DNA from: Alphaproteobacteria bacterium
GTDB lineage: Bacteria > Pseudomonadota > Alphaproteobacteria > Rs-D84 > CASDRH01
Assembly (NCBI GenBank): GCA_025210155.1
Contig: JAOASE010000004.1
Location: 39,254-103,253 of the forward strand
DNA: 64,000 nt
Reading direction: 5' to 3'
In this document: one piece after another, positions 36,376-44,316 of the stretch
How the letters are laid out: each line of letters begins with the position of its first letter
Numbering within the stretch: the first letter of the stretch is position 1
The notes under the pieces: model-generated
What the model saw: only the letters and a program-made list of their open reading frames with translations
Databases searched by the model: none
What the model was told of the DNA's origin: nothing
Translations under genes and position numbers: made by a program

Positions 36376-38985
36376 TTAATAGATATCTTCTTCTAAATTT
36401 AAATCCTCTGAATCATTTGGTGCGTAGTTATTTTCTTCGCTACCTTCTTGATATTCACCACCTTCTTCTGAAGATATAACTTTTTCAACGTTATCTTCTA
36501 GTTTGAATGGTTGCACAACAACTTGACTTTCAGGAAGATCATACGCTGCAGGCTTACCTGTAGCTTTATCTAATCTAACGAATTTTATTCCTGTAGGAAC
36601 TGGGAATGTTGTTGCCTTGCTATCAGATAATATTGTAGTCATAAATTCTTTGAATATAGGAGCACATAATGTACCGCCGGCACTTCCCCATCCAAGAGAT
36701 TCTGGTTGGTCAAATCCCATGTAGATACCTACTACTAAATCTGGAGTTCCACCTACGAACCAAACGTCTTTAGCATCATTTGATGTTCCTGTTTTTCCAG
36801 CTATATCTCTACCTGGAATTTTAGCTTTTTTACCAGAACCGTAATCAACTACACCTTTCATCATATGAGTGATTTGATAAGCAGTTCTTTCATCAATAAT
36901 TTGAGCTCTGTTATCTTCTACAGTTGGAGGTAGAAGACCATTTTGCCAATCTATATTTCCACATTCTTCACAGTTTCTTTTATCAACAACATAAATATTG
37001 TTTCCTTCTCTATCTTGAACCTTATCAATCATAGTTGGAGTGATTTTTCTTCCTCCATTAAGGATTTGAGAATATGCTGTTGTTAAGTTTAGAAGTGTTG
37101 TTGCACCAGATCCCAATGCTAGAGAAAGGTTTTTCTCTTTTGAAGACAGATGATTATATACTCCAAATTTTTCTGACATTTTGATAACATTTCTGATACC
37201 AACATCTTTTGCTAATCTAACAGTTGGGTTATTTCTTGATTTCCATAGAGATAAATACATTGGAATTTCACCTAAGAATTTATTGTCATAATTCTCTGGT
37301 TTCCACATTGCACCATCACCTTTAGAGATAACCACTGGAGCATCTAATAATGTTGAGTTAGGAACATACTTTTCGCTATCTAAACCAGCCATATAAACGA
37401 ATGGTTTAATTGTAGATCCTGGTTGTCTTCTTGATTGAGTAACTCTATTAAAGAATGACTTATTGAAAGAGAAACCACCTACCATTGCGAAGACTCTTCC
37501 TGTTTTTGGATCCATAGCAACCATACCACCATTGATCTTTGGACTTTGTCTTAGGTCATAATAGTTTTTAGTTCCCGCTTTCTTTTCTACGAAAATTATA
37601 TCACCTTCGTCGAAGATTCTCTTCTTCCAAGAATTATCTTTTAATGAAACTTTTGTTACACCATAAACTTTAGGATCTACTCTGAAATTTGAAATTGGCT
37701 TAAGATTTATTAATCCTGTTTTTCCAGATTCTAAACCTAAAGTAATTATATCTGAAGCAACGCTTGTTATAATAGCTTTTTCCCAGTTGTACATACCTGA
37801 AAGGCTGCTATCATATTTAACTAATATTTCCCAGATATCTTTTTTCGCAGTATCAACTTTTTTACTATTTAAAATAAGTTTTTCTGTTAGATTTTCTCCA
37901 AATTCTTTTTTAAGAGTTTCAACATCTCCATTTGATACAAGCCTTTTAATCTCACTCATATCAAATTTTCTAACAGCACCTCTATAACCATGAGAATTGT
38001 CATAGTTTAAAAGAGCTTTTTTAAGAAGTTTTGTAGCCGTTTCTTGCATTACAGGATCAGCAGTTGTTAATACCGATAAACCACCTCTATAGAAAGTTTC
38101 TGTACCATATTCATCAGTAAGAACTTTTCTAATTTCTTCTGCGAAGTATTTAGAATATTGTTCTTGTTTATTTACTAGGCTGTCAGCAACATCTAAGTCT
38201 GCTTGAACTGCGTCCTCATATTCTGAACGAGAAATATAACCTTCTTCTCTCATTCTTTTAAGAACGAAATTTCTTCTATCAAGTGCCTTTTCTTTATTTC
38301 TTACAGGGTGATAGTTTGATGGAGCTTTTGGTAATCCAGCTAGGAATGCCATTTCTGGAAGAGTTAGCTCATCAAGACCTTTGTTAAAATAAGATTTTGC
38401 GGCGGCGGCAACACCATAAGATCTTGCACCTAAGAAAATTTGATTTAGGTAAAGAGTCATTATGTGTTGTTTTGAATAAGTTCTTTCTATTTTTAAAGCT
38501 AGAATTATTTCTTTAATTTTTCTTTCGTATTTTTGATCGCTACTTAAGAAAAAGTTTCTTGAAACCTGTTGTGTGATAGTTGATGCACCAACTAATTTTC
38601 TGTGAGCTCCAAGCGCTTTATTTTTTACATTAATGAATATAGATCTAATAATACCTTTTGGATCAATACCTTTATGCTTCCAGAAATTTTGATCTTCTGT
38701 TGCGATGAAAGCACTTACTAATTTTTCTGGAAATTGCTCATAATGAACGAAGGTTCTTCTTTCTTTTGCATACTCAGTTAGAAGACTTCCGTCTGAAGCA
38801 TAAAATCTAGATGTGATTGATGGTGTGTACTCTGATAATTGTTTGTAATCAGGTAGATCTTCTGAAAGTTTGTATACTATGTACCCAAACGATATAGAAC
38901 CTAAAAGGAATAGGTAAAATCCTACTTTAAGCAAAAATGATAGTGGAATTTTTCTTTTTTTTGTATTCTTATCTGTCTTTTTCAT
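36376..38985 (-). CDS. mrcA: penicillin-binding protein 1A (bifunctional)
   Basis: 869 residues from the ATG at 38985; a longer frame from a TTG at 39021 is unlikely because that TTG is part of the promoter. Synthesises and cross-links peptidoglycan. A membrane anchor lies at 17-38; the glycosyltransferase domain has catalytic Glu97 in ATEDQNFWKHKG, and GASTITQQ; the transpeptidase domain has the nucleophile Ser in PGSTIKPF (about residue 530), SRN (SxN) and GKTGTS. A short acidic tail ends the protein. It lies 52 bases upstream of addB. Confidence 0.95.
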   Translation of the reverse strand: MKKTDKNTKKRKIPLSFLLKVGFYLFLLGSISFGYIVYKLSEDLPDYKQLSEYTPSITSRFYASDGSLLTEYAKERRTFVHYEQFPEKLVSAFIATEDQNFWKHKGIDPKGIIRSIFINVKNKALGAHRKLVGASTITQQVSRNFFLSSDQKYERKIKEIILALKIERTYSKQHIMTLYLNQIFLGARSYGVAAAAKSYFNKGLDELTLPEMAFLAGLPKAPSNYHPVRNKEKALDRRNFVLKRMREEGYISRSEYEDAVQADLDVADSLVNKQEQYSKYFAEEIRKVLTDEYGTETFYRGGLSVLTTADPVMQETATKLLKKALLNYDNSHGYRGAVRKFDMSEIKRLVSNGDVETLKKEFGENLTEKLILNSKKVDTAKKDIWEILVKYDSSLSGMYNWEKAIITSVASDIITLGLESGKTGLINLKPISNFRVDPKVYGVTKVSLKDNSWKKRIFDEGDIIFVEKKAGTKNYYDLRQSPKINGGMVAMDPKTGRVFAMVGGFSFNKSFFNRVTQSRRQPGSTIKPFVYMAGLDSEKYVPNSTLLDAPVVISKGDGAMWKPENYDNKFLGEIPMYLSLWKSRNNPTVRLAKDVGIRNVIKMSEKFGVYNHLSSKEKNLSLALGSGATTLLNLTTAYSQILNGGRKITPTMIDKVQDREGNNIYVVDKRNCEECGNIDWQNGLLPPTVEDNRAQIIDERTAYQITHMMKGVVDYGSGKKAKIPGRDIAGKTGTSNDAKDVWFVGGTPDLVVGIYMGFDQPESLGWGSAGGTLCAPIFKEFMTTILSDSKATTFPVPTGIKFVRLDKATGKPAAYDLPESQVVVQPFKLEDNVEKVISSEEGGEYQEGSEENNYAPNDSEDLNLEEDIY

Positions 38986-38992
38986 GGTTAGT

Positions 38993-39021
38993 ATTTTACC
39001 TTTTTTATATATATGAGTCAA
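38993..39021 (-). promoter_or_regulatory. promoter of mrcA giving a probably leaderless mRNA
   Basis: TTGACT (39021-39016), 17 bases, TAAAAT (38998-38993). Only seven bases separate the -10 from the ATG at 38985, so transcription would start at or next to the start codon. No Shine-Dalgarno can fit. Confidence 0.65.
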
Positions 39022-39044
39022 TAGAATAAAAGTATATCAAATAA

Positions 39045-40148
39045 TTACTTATTAAACAAGAAATGACATACGTCGCCGTCTTGCATTTCGTAATCTTTAC
39101 CCTCTACTCTCATTTTACCTGCTTCTTTGCATTTAACTTCGCCTCCGCACGAAATATAGTCTTCATAAGAAATCGTTTCTGAACGGATAAATCCTTGTTC
39201 GAAATCTGTGTGAATAACACCGGCTGCTTGAGGAGCTTTAGTTCCTCTTGTTATTGTCCATGCTCTAGTTTCTGTAGGTCCTGAAGTAAAGTAAGTAATT
39301 AAATCTAGAAGATCGTAGCCTTCTCTAATTACTTTGTTAAGACCTGTTTCGCTTAGACCTAAAGTTTCTAGAAATTCTTGTTTCTCTTCATCGCTTTCTA
39401 GCGTAGAAATTTCTTTTTCTATTTCTGCTGAAATAACAACTGATTTGTTACCTTCTTTTTCAGCCCATTCTTTTACCTTGTTAGAATGTTCGTTACCATC
39501 TTGTGCCTCTTCTTCAGATACGTTGCAAGCATAAAGAACTGGCTTAGAAGTTAGAAGATTTAGACCTTTAAATATTTTTAAATCATCTTTATCTTCTGGC
39601 TTAACTGAAATGGCAGCCTTTCCATTGTGAAGAGCTTCTAGAACGGTTTTAACCATTGGTAAAATAGCTACCGATTCTTTGTCTCCATTCTTAGCTTTCT
39701 TTTCTAAATTTGGAAGCCTCTTTTCAAGAGATTCTAAATCTGAAAGAAGTAGTTCTGTCTCTATAATTTCAATATCTCTAAGAGGATCTACATTACCTTC
39801 AACGTGAGTGATTTCTGTACTTTCGAAACATCTAACAACGTGTATGATTGCATCGACCTCTCTTATGTTTGCCAAGAATTGATTTCCTAGACCTTCACCT
39901 TTAGATGCGCCTTTTACTAAACCAGCAATATCTAAAAATTCTAATTTTGTTGGAAGAATTTTTTGAGATTTATTAATTACTCCTAATTTTTCCAATCTGC
40001 TATCTGGAACAGAAACAACACCTGCATTTGGTTCTATTGTACAGAACGGATAGTTTGCAGATTCCGCTGAAATTGTTTGCGTTAACGCGTTAAATAATGT
40101 TGATTTACCTACGTTTGGTAATCCTACGATTCCACATTTGAAACCCAT
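39045..40148 (-). CDS. ychF: redox-regulated ATPase/GTPase YchF
   Basis: 367 residues from the ATG at 40148, which has AAAGGAG nine bases upstream and begins at the conserved MGFKCGIVGLPNVGKST; the longer frame to 40238 is not conserved. Obg-family P-loop protein with ribosome and stress links. The P-loop is at 8-16; NVSEE-like NKXE variant and the C-terminal TGS-like domain (ITRGTKAPQAAGVIHTDFEQGFIRSE) are present. Confidence 0.96.
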   Translation of the reverse strand: MGFKCGIVGLPNVGKSTLFNALTQTISAESANYPFCTIEPNAGVVSVPDSRLEKLGVINKSQKILPTKLEFLDIAGLVKGASKGEGLGNQFLANIREVDAIIHVVRCFESTEITHVEGNVDPLRDIEIIETELLLSDLESLEKRLPNLEKKAKNGDKESVAILPMVKTVLEALHNGKAAISVKPEDKDDLKIFKGLNLLTSKPVLYACNVSEEEAQDGNEHSNKVKEWAEKEGNKSVVISAEIEKEISTLESDEEKQEFLETLGLSETGLNKVIREGYDLLDLITYFTSGPTETRAWTITRGTKAPQAAGVIHTDFEQGFIRSETISYEDYISCGGEVKCKEAGKMRVEGKDYEMQDGDVCHFLFNK

Positions 40149-40239
40149 GTTAAAAACTCCTTTACTTATATTTGTTTGGAGTTTATAATATAGCAGGATA
40201 TATATCAAGAATTTTTTAACTTGGAAAAGGATTTTCATA

Positions 40240-41274
40240 ATGGAAAAAAGTAAATTTACTAGTTATTTATTTAACACTATCTTAATAATAAGTTTTTTGG
40301 CTATTGCTAGAGACATAGTTCTACCATTTATTATAGCAATATTCTTTTGGTTTTTAATCAATGCTATGAAAGGTAGTTTCAAACACTTTTTTGATAATAT
40401 AATTGGTCTTAAAAGAGGATCAGGATTTATATCATTAATACTTTCTTTATTTATAGTTTCTTACGGTGTTTATGAAATTGGCAATATTATTGGCAGTAAC
40501 ATTATAAGTGCATCTCAAAATATATCTTCTATTGAGGGCGAAGTTAAAATGTTTATTAATAAAACTGCTGCTGCTTTACATGTATCTCCTGAAAGTGCAC
40601 AAAACTTTGTAAAAGGTCTTAATTTTAAAGCTGTGTTAGCAAACCTTTTAAGCTCAATAACTTCTATTCTTAGAAATGCTGGATTAGTTGCTATATATGT
40701 TCTTTTCATATTACTAGAAGAAAAAAGTTTCCATAAAAAAATTAAAGCGATTTCAAGTACAGAAGCTAAAAGAAAGAAACTTGAAAAAACTATGCAAAAT
40801 ATAAATCTTAAAATTAGAAAATGGTTAGGAATTAAAACAGTTATGTCTATTGCGACAGGAGTTGTTTCTTACATTGGTATGTCTATTGTTGGATTAAACA
40901 ATGCTGAATTCTGGGCTGTATTAATATTCTTACTTAATTATATACCTACATTTGGTTCTATAGTGAGTTCTATATTCCCTATTCTTATGGCATTAATACA
41001 ATTCCATACATTAACTCCATTTATTATTGTGACAACTTTTATAGTTGGAGCTCAAATAATAATTGGTAATGTTATTGATCCTAAATTAATGGGTAAATCT
41101 CTTAACTTGTCTCCTGTTGTTATACTTCTTTCATTAGCAGCTTGGGGAAGTTTATGGGGAATTGCTGGAATGTTTTTATGTGTTCCTCTAATGGCAATAG
41201 TTATGCTTATACTTTCAGAGATTGAAGGAACTAAGAATGTAGCAAGATTATTATCTCAAGACGGAGAAATTTAA
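40240..41274 (+). CDS. AI-2E-family transporter (membrane permease)
   Basis: 344 residues, about eight membrane segments. Matches the AI-2E/PerM family: FIIAIFFWFLINAM near the start, then the C-terminal NYIPTFGSIVSSIFP, NVIDPKLMGKSLNLSPVVILLSL and WGIAGMFLCVPLMAI. Family members export various small molecules or ions; AI-2 itself should not be assumed. It is divergent from ychF. Confidence 0.88.
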   Translation: MEKSKFTSYLFNTILIISFLAIARDIVLPFIIAIFFWFLINAMKGSFKHFFDNIIGLKRGSGFISLILSLFIVSYGVYEIGNIIGSNIISASQNISSIEGEVKMFINKTAAALHVSPESAQNFVKGLNFKAVLANLLSSITSILRNAGLVAIYVLFILLEEKSFHKKIKAISSTEAKRKKLEKTMQNINLKIRKWLGIKTVMSIATGVVSYIGMSIVGLNNAEFWAVLIFLLNYIPTFGSIVSSIFPILMALIQFHTLTPFIIVTTFIVGAQIIIGNVIDPKLMGKSLNLSPVVILLSLAAWGSLWGIAGMFLCVPLMAIVMLILSEIEGTKNVARLLSQDGEI

Positions 41275-41326
41275 ACTGCTTCTTGAGACGCTATATTGCA
41301 AAGTTTAAAAAGTAAAAATTATTAAA

Positions 41327-41357
41327 ATGCCTTGGAAATTTCTGGGGTATTTTTTTT
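41327..41357 (+). terminator. terminator of the AI-2E-family gene
   Basis: ATGCC ... GGGTAT around GGAAATTTC, then eight T. The loop sequence resembles those at 55075 and 56552. Confidence 0.65.
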
Positions 41358-41365
41358 CATTATGA

Positions 41366-41434
41366 TAAAAAAGTGGTCTTTGCTGTTCAGAAAGGAGAAT
41401 TATGGGAAAGGAAGGAGAGAAGCAAAGACCATAG
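41366..41434 (-). ncRNA. candidate small RNA (minus) or leader hairpin (plus)
   Basis: A perfect 11-bp inverted repeat TGGTCTTTGCT (41374-41384) / AGCAAAGACCA (41421-41431). On the minus strand it is followed by CTTTTTT, as in a terminator, and the 36-base loop holds pyrimidine runs (TCTCCTTCCTTTCCC, TTCTCCTTTC) that could pair with Shine-Dalgarno sequences, as in known alphaproteobacterial small RNAs with anti-SD loops. On the plus strand the same stretch contains AAAGGAG and a 10-codon frame (MGKEGEKQRP, 41402-41434). The two readings exclude neither each other nor chance. Confidence 0.4.
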
Positions 41435-41449
41435 TTAATAATATTTTTT

Positions 41450-41489
41450 ATACTGAGAGTAATTCTTTCTAAATTTTCTCTCTCGGTAT
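41450..41489. repeat. hairpin in the dnaJ upstream region
   Basis: ATACTGAGAG / CTCTCGGTAT, a 10-bp stem with one G-U pair and a loop of about 20 bases. ATTTTTAATAT follows on the plus strand, a weak terminator. Confidence 0.4.
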
Positions 41490-41572
41490 ATTTTTAATAT
41501 AGGAAAGAATCCTGAGAAAGGCAAATCAAAGAGTGTTGTTTCAGTTGAAATATTTTTTTGCTTTAGATTTCC

Positions 41573-41601
41573 CTTGACCTAGAAGCATATATTACTATAT
41601 A
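41573..41601 (+). promoter_or_regulatory. heat-shock-like promoter of dnaJ
   Basis: CTTGACC (41573-41579) and CTATATA (41595-41601), with 16 bases between TTGACC and TATATA. It fits sigma70 and also the alphaproteobacterial RpoH pattern (CTTGA, then CTATAT). The start codon is some 135 bases further on. Confidence 0.55.
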
Positions 41602-41740
41602 TTGATGGAAAAATTACATTAGAAATTCTTTTAATCAGCGAGAGAGTTTTTTCCATTTTTATAGACTCGATTCGCTAGAATTTATTAAATAAAACAACGT
41701 TGTATAAACTAAAAAAAAAATTGGATTGGTGAATTAGGAA

Positions 41741-42892
41741 ATGACTAATTATTACGAAGCTTTAGGTGTTGGTAAAAATGCTTCAGCAGATGAGATTAAA
41801 AAGGCTTATAAAAAGCAAGCTATAAAATTTCATCCTGATAAAAATCAAGGTGATAAAACATCTGAAGAAAAATTTAAAGAAATTAATGAAGCTTATGATT
41901 GCTTAAAAGACCCTCAAAAGAAAGCTGCTTATGATAGATTTGGTCATGAAGCTTATAAGAGAGGTGGCATGGGTAATGCAGGTGCTAATGGTGGCGCTGG
42001 TGGACCTCATGGATTTGGTGGGTTTGACTTTAATTCTGCTGGAGGTTTCTCGGATATATTTGATAATATCTTCTCTGATTTTATGGGTGGCGGTGCTGGC
42101 GCCGGAGCTGCTGGCGGAAGAGCTAAAGCATCTATGAGAGGTAATGACTTACAATATGCTGTAGATATTTCTTTAGAAGAAGCTTTCAATGGATTAAAAA
42201 GAGAAGTTAAAGTTAGAAAACAATCTAAATGTAAATCTTGCGATGGAACAGGATCTAAAAGTAAGAAAAAGCCTCATACATGCCCTACTTGTAACGGAGC
42301 TGGTAAAATAAGAGTTCAACAAGGCTTCTTTGCTGTTTCTCAAACATGTCATGATTGTCATGGAAGTGGTGTAAAAGTTGATGATCCTTGTTCTGATTGT
42401 TCTGGAACAGGCGTTTCTATGGAAAGTAAAGAAATTGAAATTACTATTCCAAAAGGTATTGATAATGGAACTACTTTAAGAGTTTCAGGGGAAGGTGAAG
42501 CTGGATTTAATGGAGCTCCTTCTGGCGATATGTTTATTAGAGTAAATATTAAACCTCATAGAATATATAAAAGAAATGGAAATAATGTTTTCATGGAAGC
42601 TCCTGTAGATTTTATCAAGGCTATACTTGGTGGAGAAATTGAAGTTCCTAATTTAGATGGGAAAGATTTAACTGTAAAAATACCTAAGGGAACTCAACCT
42701 GGTGATGTATTAAAAGTTAGAGGAAAAGGTTTCCATTTATTACATTCTGATTCTCGTGGAGATCTTATGATACAATTGGATCTTAAAATTCCTAAGAAGG
42801 TTTCTAAAAAACAAGAAGAAATGCTTAGAAAAATTGAAAAAGAAGGAATTGATTCGGGAGATGAAGGTTTCTTTTCAAAAATATTTGGATAA
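41741..42892 (+). CDS. dnaJ: molecular chaperone DnaJ
   Basis: 383 residues, full length. Co-chaperone that delivers clients to DnaK and stimulates its ATPase. The J-domain (1-70) has HPD at 31-33; a Gly-rich linker (about 75-125) follows; four zinc motifs CKSCDGTG, CPTCNGAG, CHDCHGSG and CSDCSGTG lie at about 165-220; C-terminal substrate domains complete it. dnaK is not adjacent, unlike in most alphaproteobacteria. Confidence 0.97.
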   Translation: MTNYYEALGVGKNASADEIKKAYKKQAIKFHPDKNQGDKTSEEKFKEINEAYDCLKDPQKKAAYDRFGHEAYKRGGMGNAGANGGAGGPHGFGGFDFNSAGGFSDIFDNIFSDFMGGGAGAGAAGGRAKASMRGNDLQYAVDISLEEAFNGLKREVKVRKQSKCKSCDGTGSKSKKKPHTCPTCNGAGKIRVQQGFFAVSQTCHDCHGSGVKVDDPCSDCSGTGVSMESKEIEITIPKGIDNGTTLRVSGEGEAGFNGAPSGDMFIRVNIKPHRIYKRNGNNVFMEAPVDFIKAILGGEIEVPNLDGKDLTVKIPKGTQPGDVLKVRGKGFHLLHSDSRGDLMIQLDLKIPKKVSKKQEEMLRKIEKEGIDSGDEGFFSKIFG

Positions 42893-42898
42893 AAGAAA

Positions 42899-42927
42899 AA
42901 GAGGTTAAGTTTAAACCTCTTTTTTTA
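42899..42927 (+). terminator. terminator of dnaJ
   Basis: AGAGGTT / AACCTCT stem followed by seven or more T. Confidence 0.85.
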
Positions 42928-42944
42928 TTTTTTATGATGTCGCT

Positions 42945-43244
42945 CTACTCTGTGAAATCAGCTTTGTTATTACTGTTTTTATCGAAAGTTTTCCACTCAG
43001 CAACATATCCTGGTCTTATGTCACAAACACAAACTCTTTCGCATTCTCCAACATCTCCACTTCTTGCTGCGCAACTTCCACCACTTTTACTTCTTGTTTG
43101 AATCCCGTCCGTTTTAGGATTGCTAGTGTCACCAGAACAGTTACATGCGCTCCATGCCCCATACCCTGCTATAGCATTTGAAGTTTGAAAAATAAAAACT
43201 GTGAATACAGCTAAAACTAATAATTTTAAAGATTTTTTTAACAT
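42945..43244 (-). CDS. small secreted protein with a thrombospondin-1-like segment
   Basis: 99 residues. Signal peptide 1-26 (KLLVLAVFTVFIFQTSNAIA). The mature part YGAWSACNCSG, then QTRSKSGGSC, then GECERVCVC resembles a thrombospondin type 1 repeat (WSxC ... R ... C ... C), with eight Cys in 60 residues, so several disulfides are likely. The C-terminus is acidic. TSP1-like domains usually serve adhesion and are rare in bacteria; the match here is by pattern only. It stands alone, convergent with dnaJ. Confidence 0.6.
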   Translation of the reverse strand: MLKKSLKLLVLAVFTVFIFQTSNAIAGYGAWSACNCSGDTSNPKTDGIQTRSKSGGSCAARSGDVGECERVCVCDIRPGYVAEWKTFDKNSNNKADFTE

Positions 43245-43523
43245 AATCTTCTCCTCTGAAAATTTAATCCCTATATATTAATGATACATATTTACGGAAT
43301 TAAGTAAAGTATTTTTTATATTCTTTAAATATTTTGAAGTTAAAAATTACTATTTACTTTGTATTCCTATAAATCTTTTAAAAAACTAGAGTTTTTCTAA
43401 ATTTATTTGGGAATTTTTGAGTCTATTTTAGCCTTTACTTTTAATAAGCCATGTATTAGAATGAATTTTAACGTTACTTTTATGCAAACTTGTTGCAAAT
43501 AAAGAGATTGGAGTCGATTTACT

Positions 43524-44306
43524 ATGAGAAAAATATTTGAAATTTTTAATAACGCAGGAGCTGGTTTCAGATTATTGGTTACTGAAACTGTAAAATTATT
43601 AGCTTTTGTACTTAATATATTTAGAGCGATTGTTACTCCTCCATTCCATCTTAGAATTTTATTTAAGCAAATGTGGGAGATTGGATTTCATTCTATTCCG
43701 ATAGTTGCATTTACAGCATTATTTGCTGGAATGGTTTTAGCGTTACAAAGTTATTCTGGATTTTCTAGATTTTCTGCCGAAAGTGCAATTGCTACCGTTG
43801 TTATAATTGCTCTTACTAGAGAGTTGGGTCCTGTATTTACTGGATTAATGGTTTCAGGTAGATCAGGAGCTGCAATTTCTGCTGAGATTGGTACTATGAA
43901 AGTTTCTGAGCAAATAGATGCTTTAAAGACACTTTCAACAGACCCTTTTAGATATTTAATAGTTCCAAGAGTTATTGCCACTATAATTGTTATGCCATTT
44001 CTTACACTTATTGCTGATATAGTTGGTGTATTTGGTGGTTTCTTTGTATCTGTGAAAATGTTAGGTTTTAATCCTCATATTTATATACAAAATTCTTTTG
44101 AACATTTATTAATGGAAGATGTTATTTCAGGACTTATTAAGTCAGCTGTATTTGGAGCTTTAATATCTATAGTTGCTTGCTATAAAGGTTATTATTCTGA
44201 AGGTGGGGCAGCTGGTGTTGGTAAAGCCACTAAGGCATCTGTAGTTGTTTCTTCTATTTTAATATTAATGTTTAACTATATACTAACTGCAGTTTTATTT
44301 AGTTAA
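43524..44306 (+). CDS. mlaE: MlaE-family lipid ABC transporter permease
   Basis: 260 residues with five to six membrane segments. Inner-membrane permease of the Mla phospholipid-transport system, which maintains outer-membrane lipid asymmetry. ALFAGMVLALQSY, the family signature ELGPVFTGLMVSGRSGAAISAEIGTMKVSEQIDAL (read in two parts, about 105-140), and YKGYYSEGGAAGVGKATKASVV are diagnostic. It is followed by mlaF after 10 bases. mlaD, B and C are not in the window. Confidence 0.92.
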   Translation: MRKIFEIFNNAGAGFRLLVTETVKLLAFVLNIFRAIVTPPFHLRILFKQMWEIGFHSIPIVAFTALFAGMVLALQSYSGFSRFSAESAIATVVIIALTRELGPVFTGLMVSGRSGAAISAEIGTMKVSEQIDALKTLSTDPFRYLIVPRVIATIIVMPFLTLIADIVGVFGGFFVSVKMLGFNPHIYIQNSFEHLLMEDVISGLIKSAVFGALISIVACYKGYYSEGGAAGVGKATKASVVVSSILILMFNYILTAVLFS

Positions 44307-44316
44307 GGAGTTTATT

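Larger units (their letters stand above)
41275..41740. other. 466-base gap with terminator, small-RNA candidate and dnaJ promoter
   Basis: In order: the terminator of the permease gene (41327-41357), a long hairpin that may be a minus-strand small RNA (41366-41431), a second hairpin ATACTGAGAG/CTCTCGGTAT (41450-41489) and a heat-shock-like promoter (41573-41601). Confidence 0.6.

Noticed and set aside
39021..39021. TTG at 39021 as start of the PBP1A gene
   Set aside because: This TTG is the -35 element of a well-formed promoter, and homologues begin near the ATG at 38985.
40148..40238. 30-residue upstream extension of YchF
   Set aside because: The conserved start MGFKCGIVG has a strong ribosome site; the extension is not conserved.
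43245..43523. Gap before mlaE
   Set aside because: AT-rich stretch in which I see no gene, no clear promoter and no repeat.
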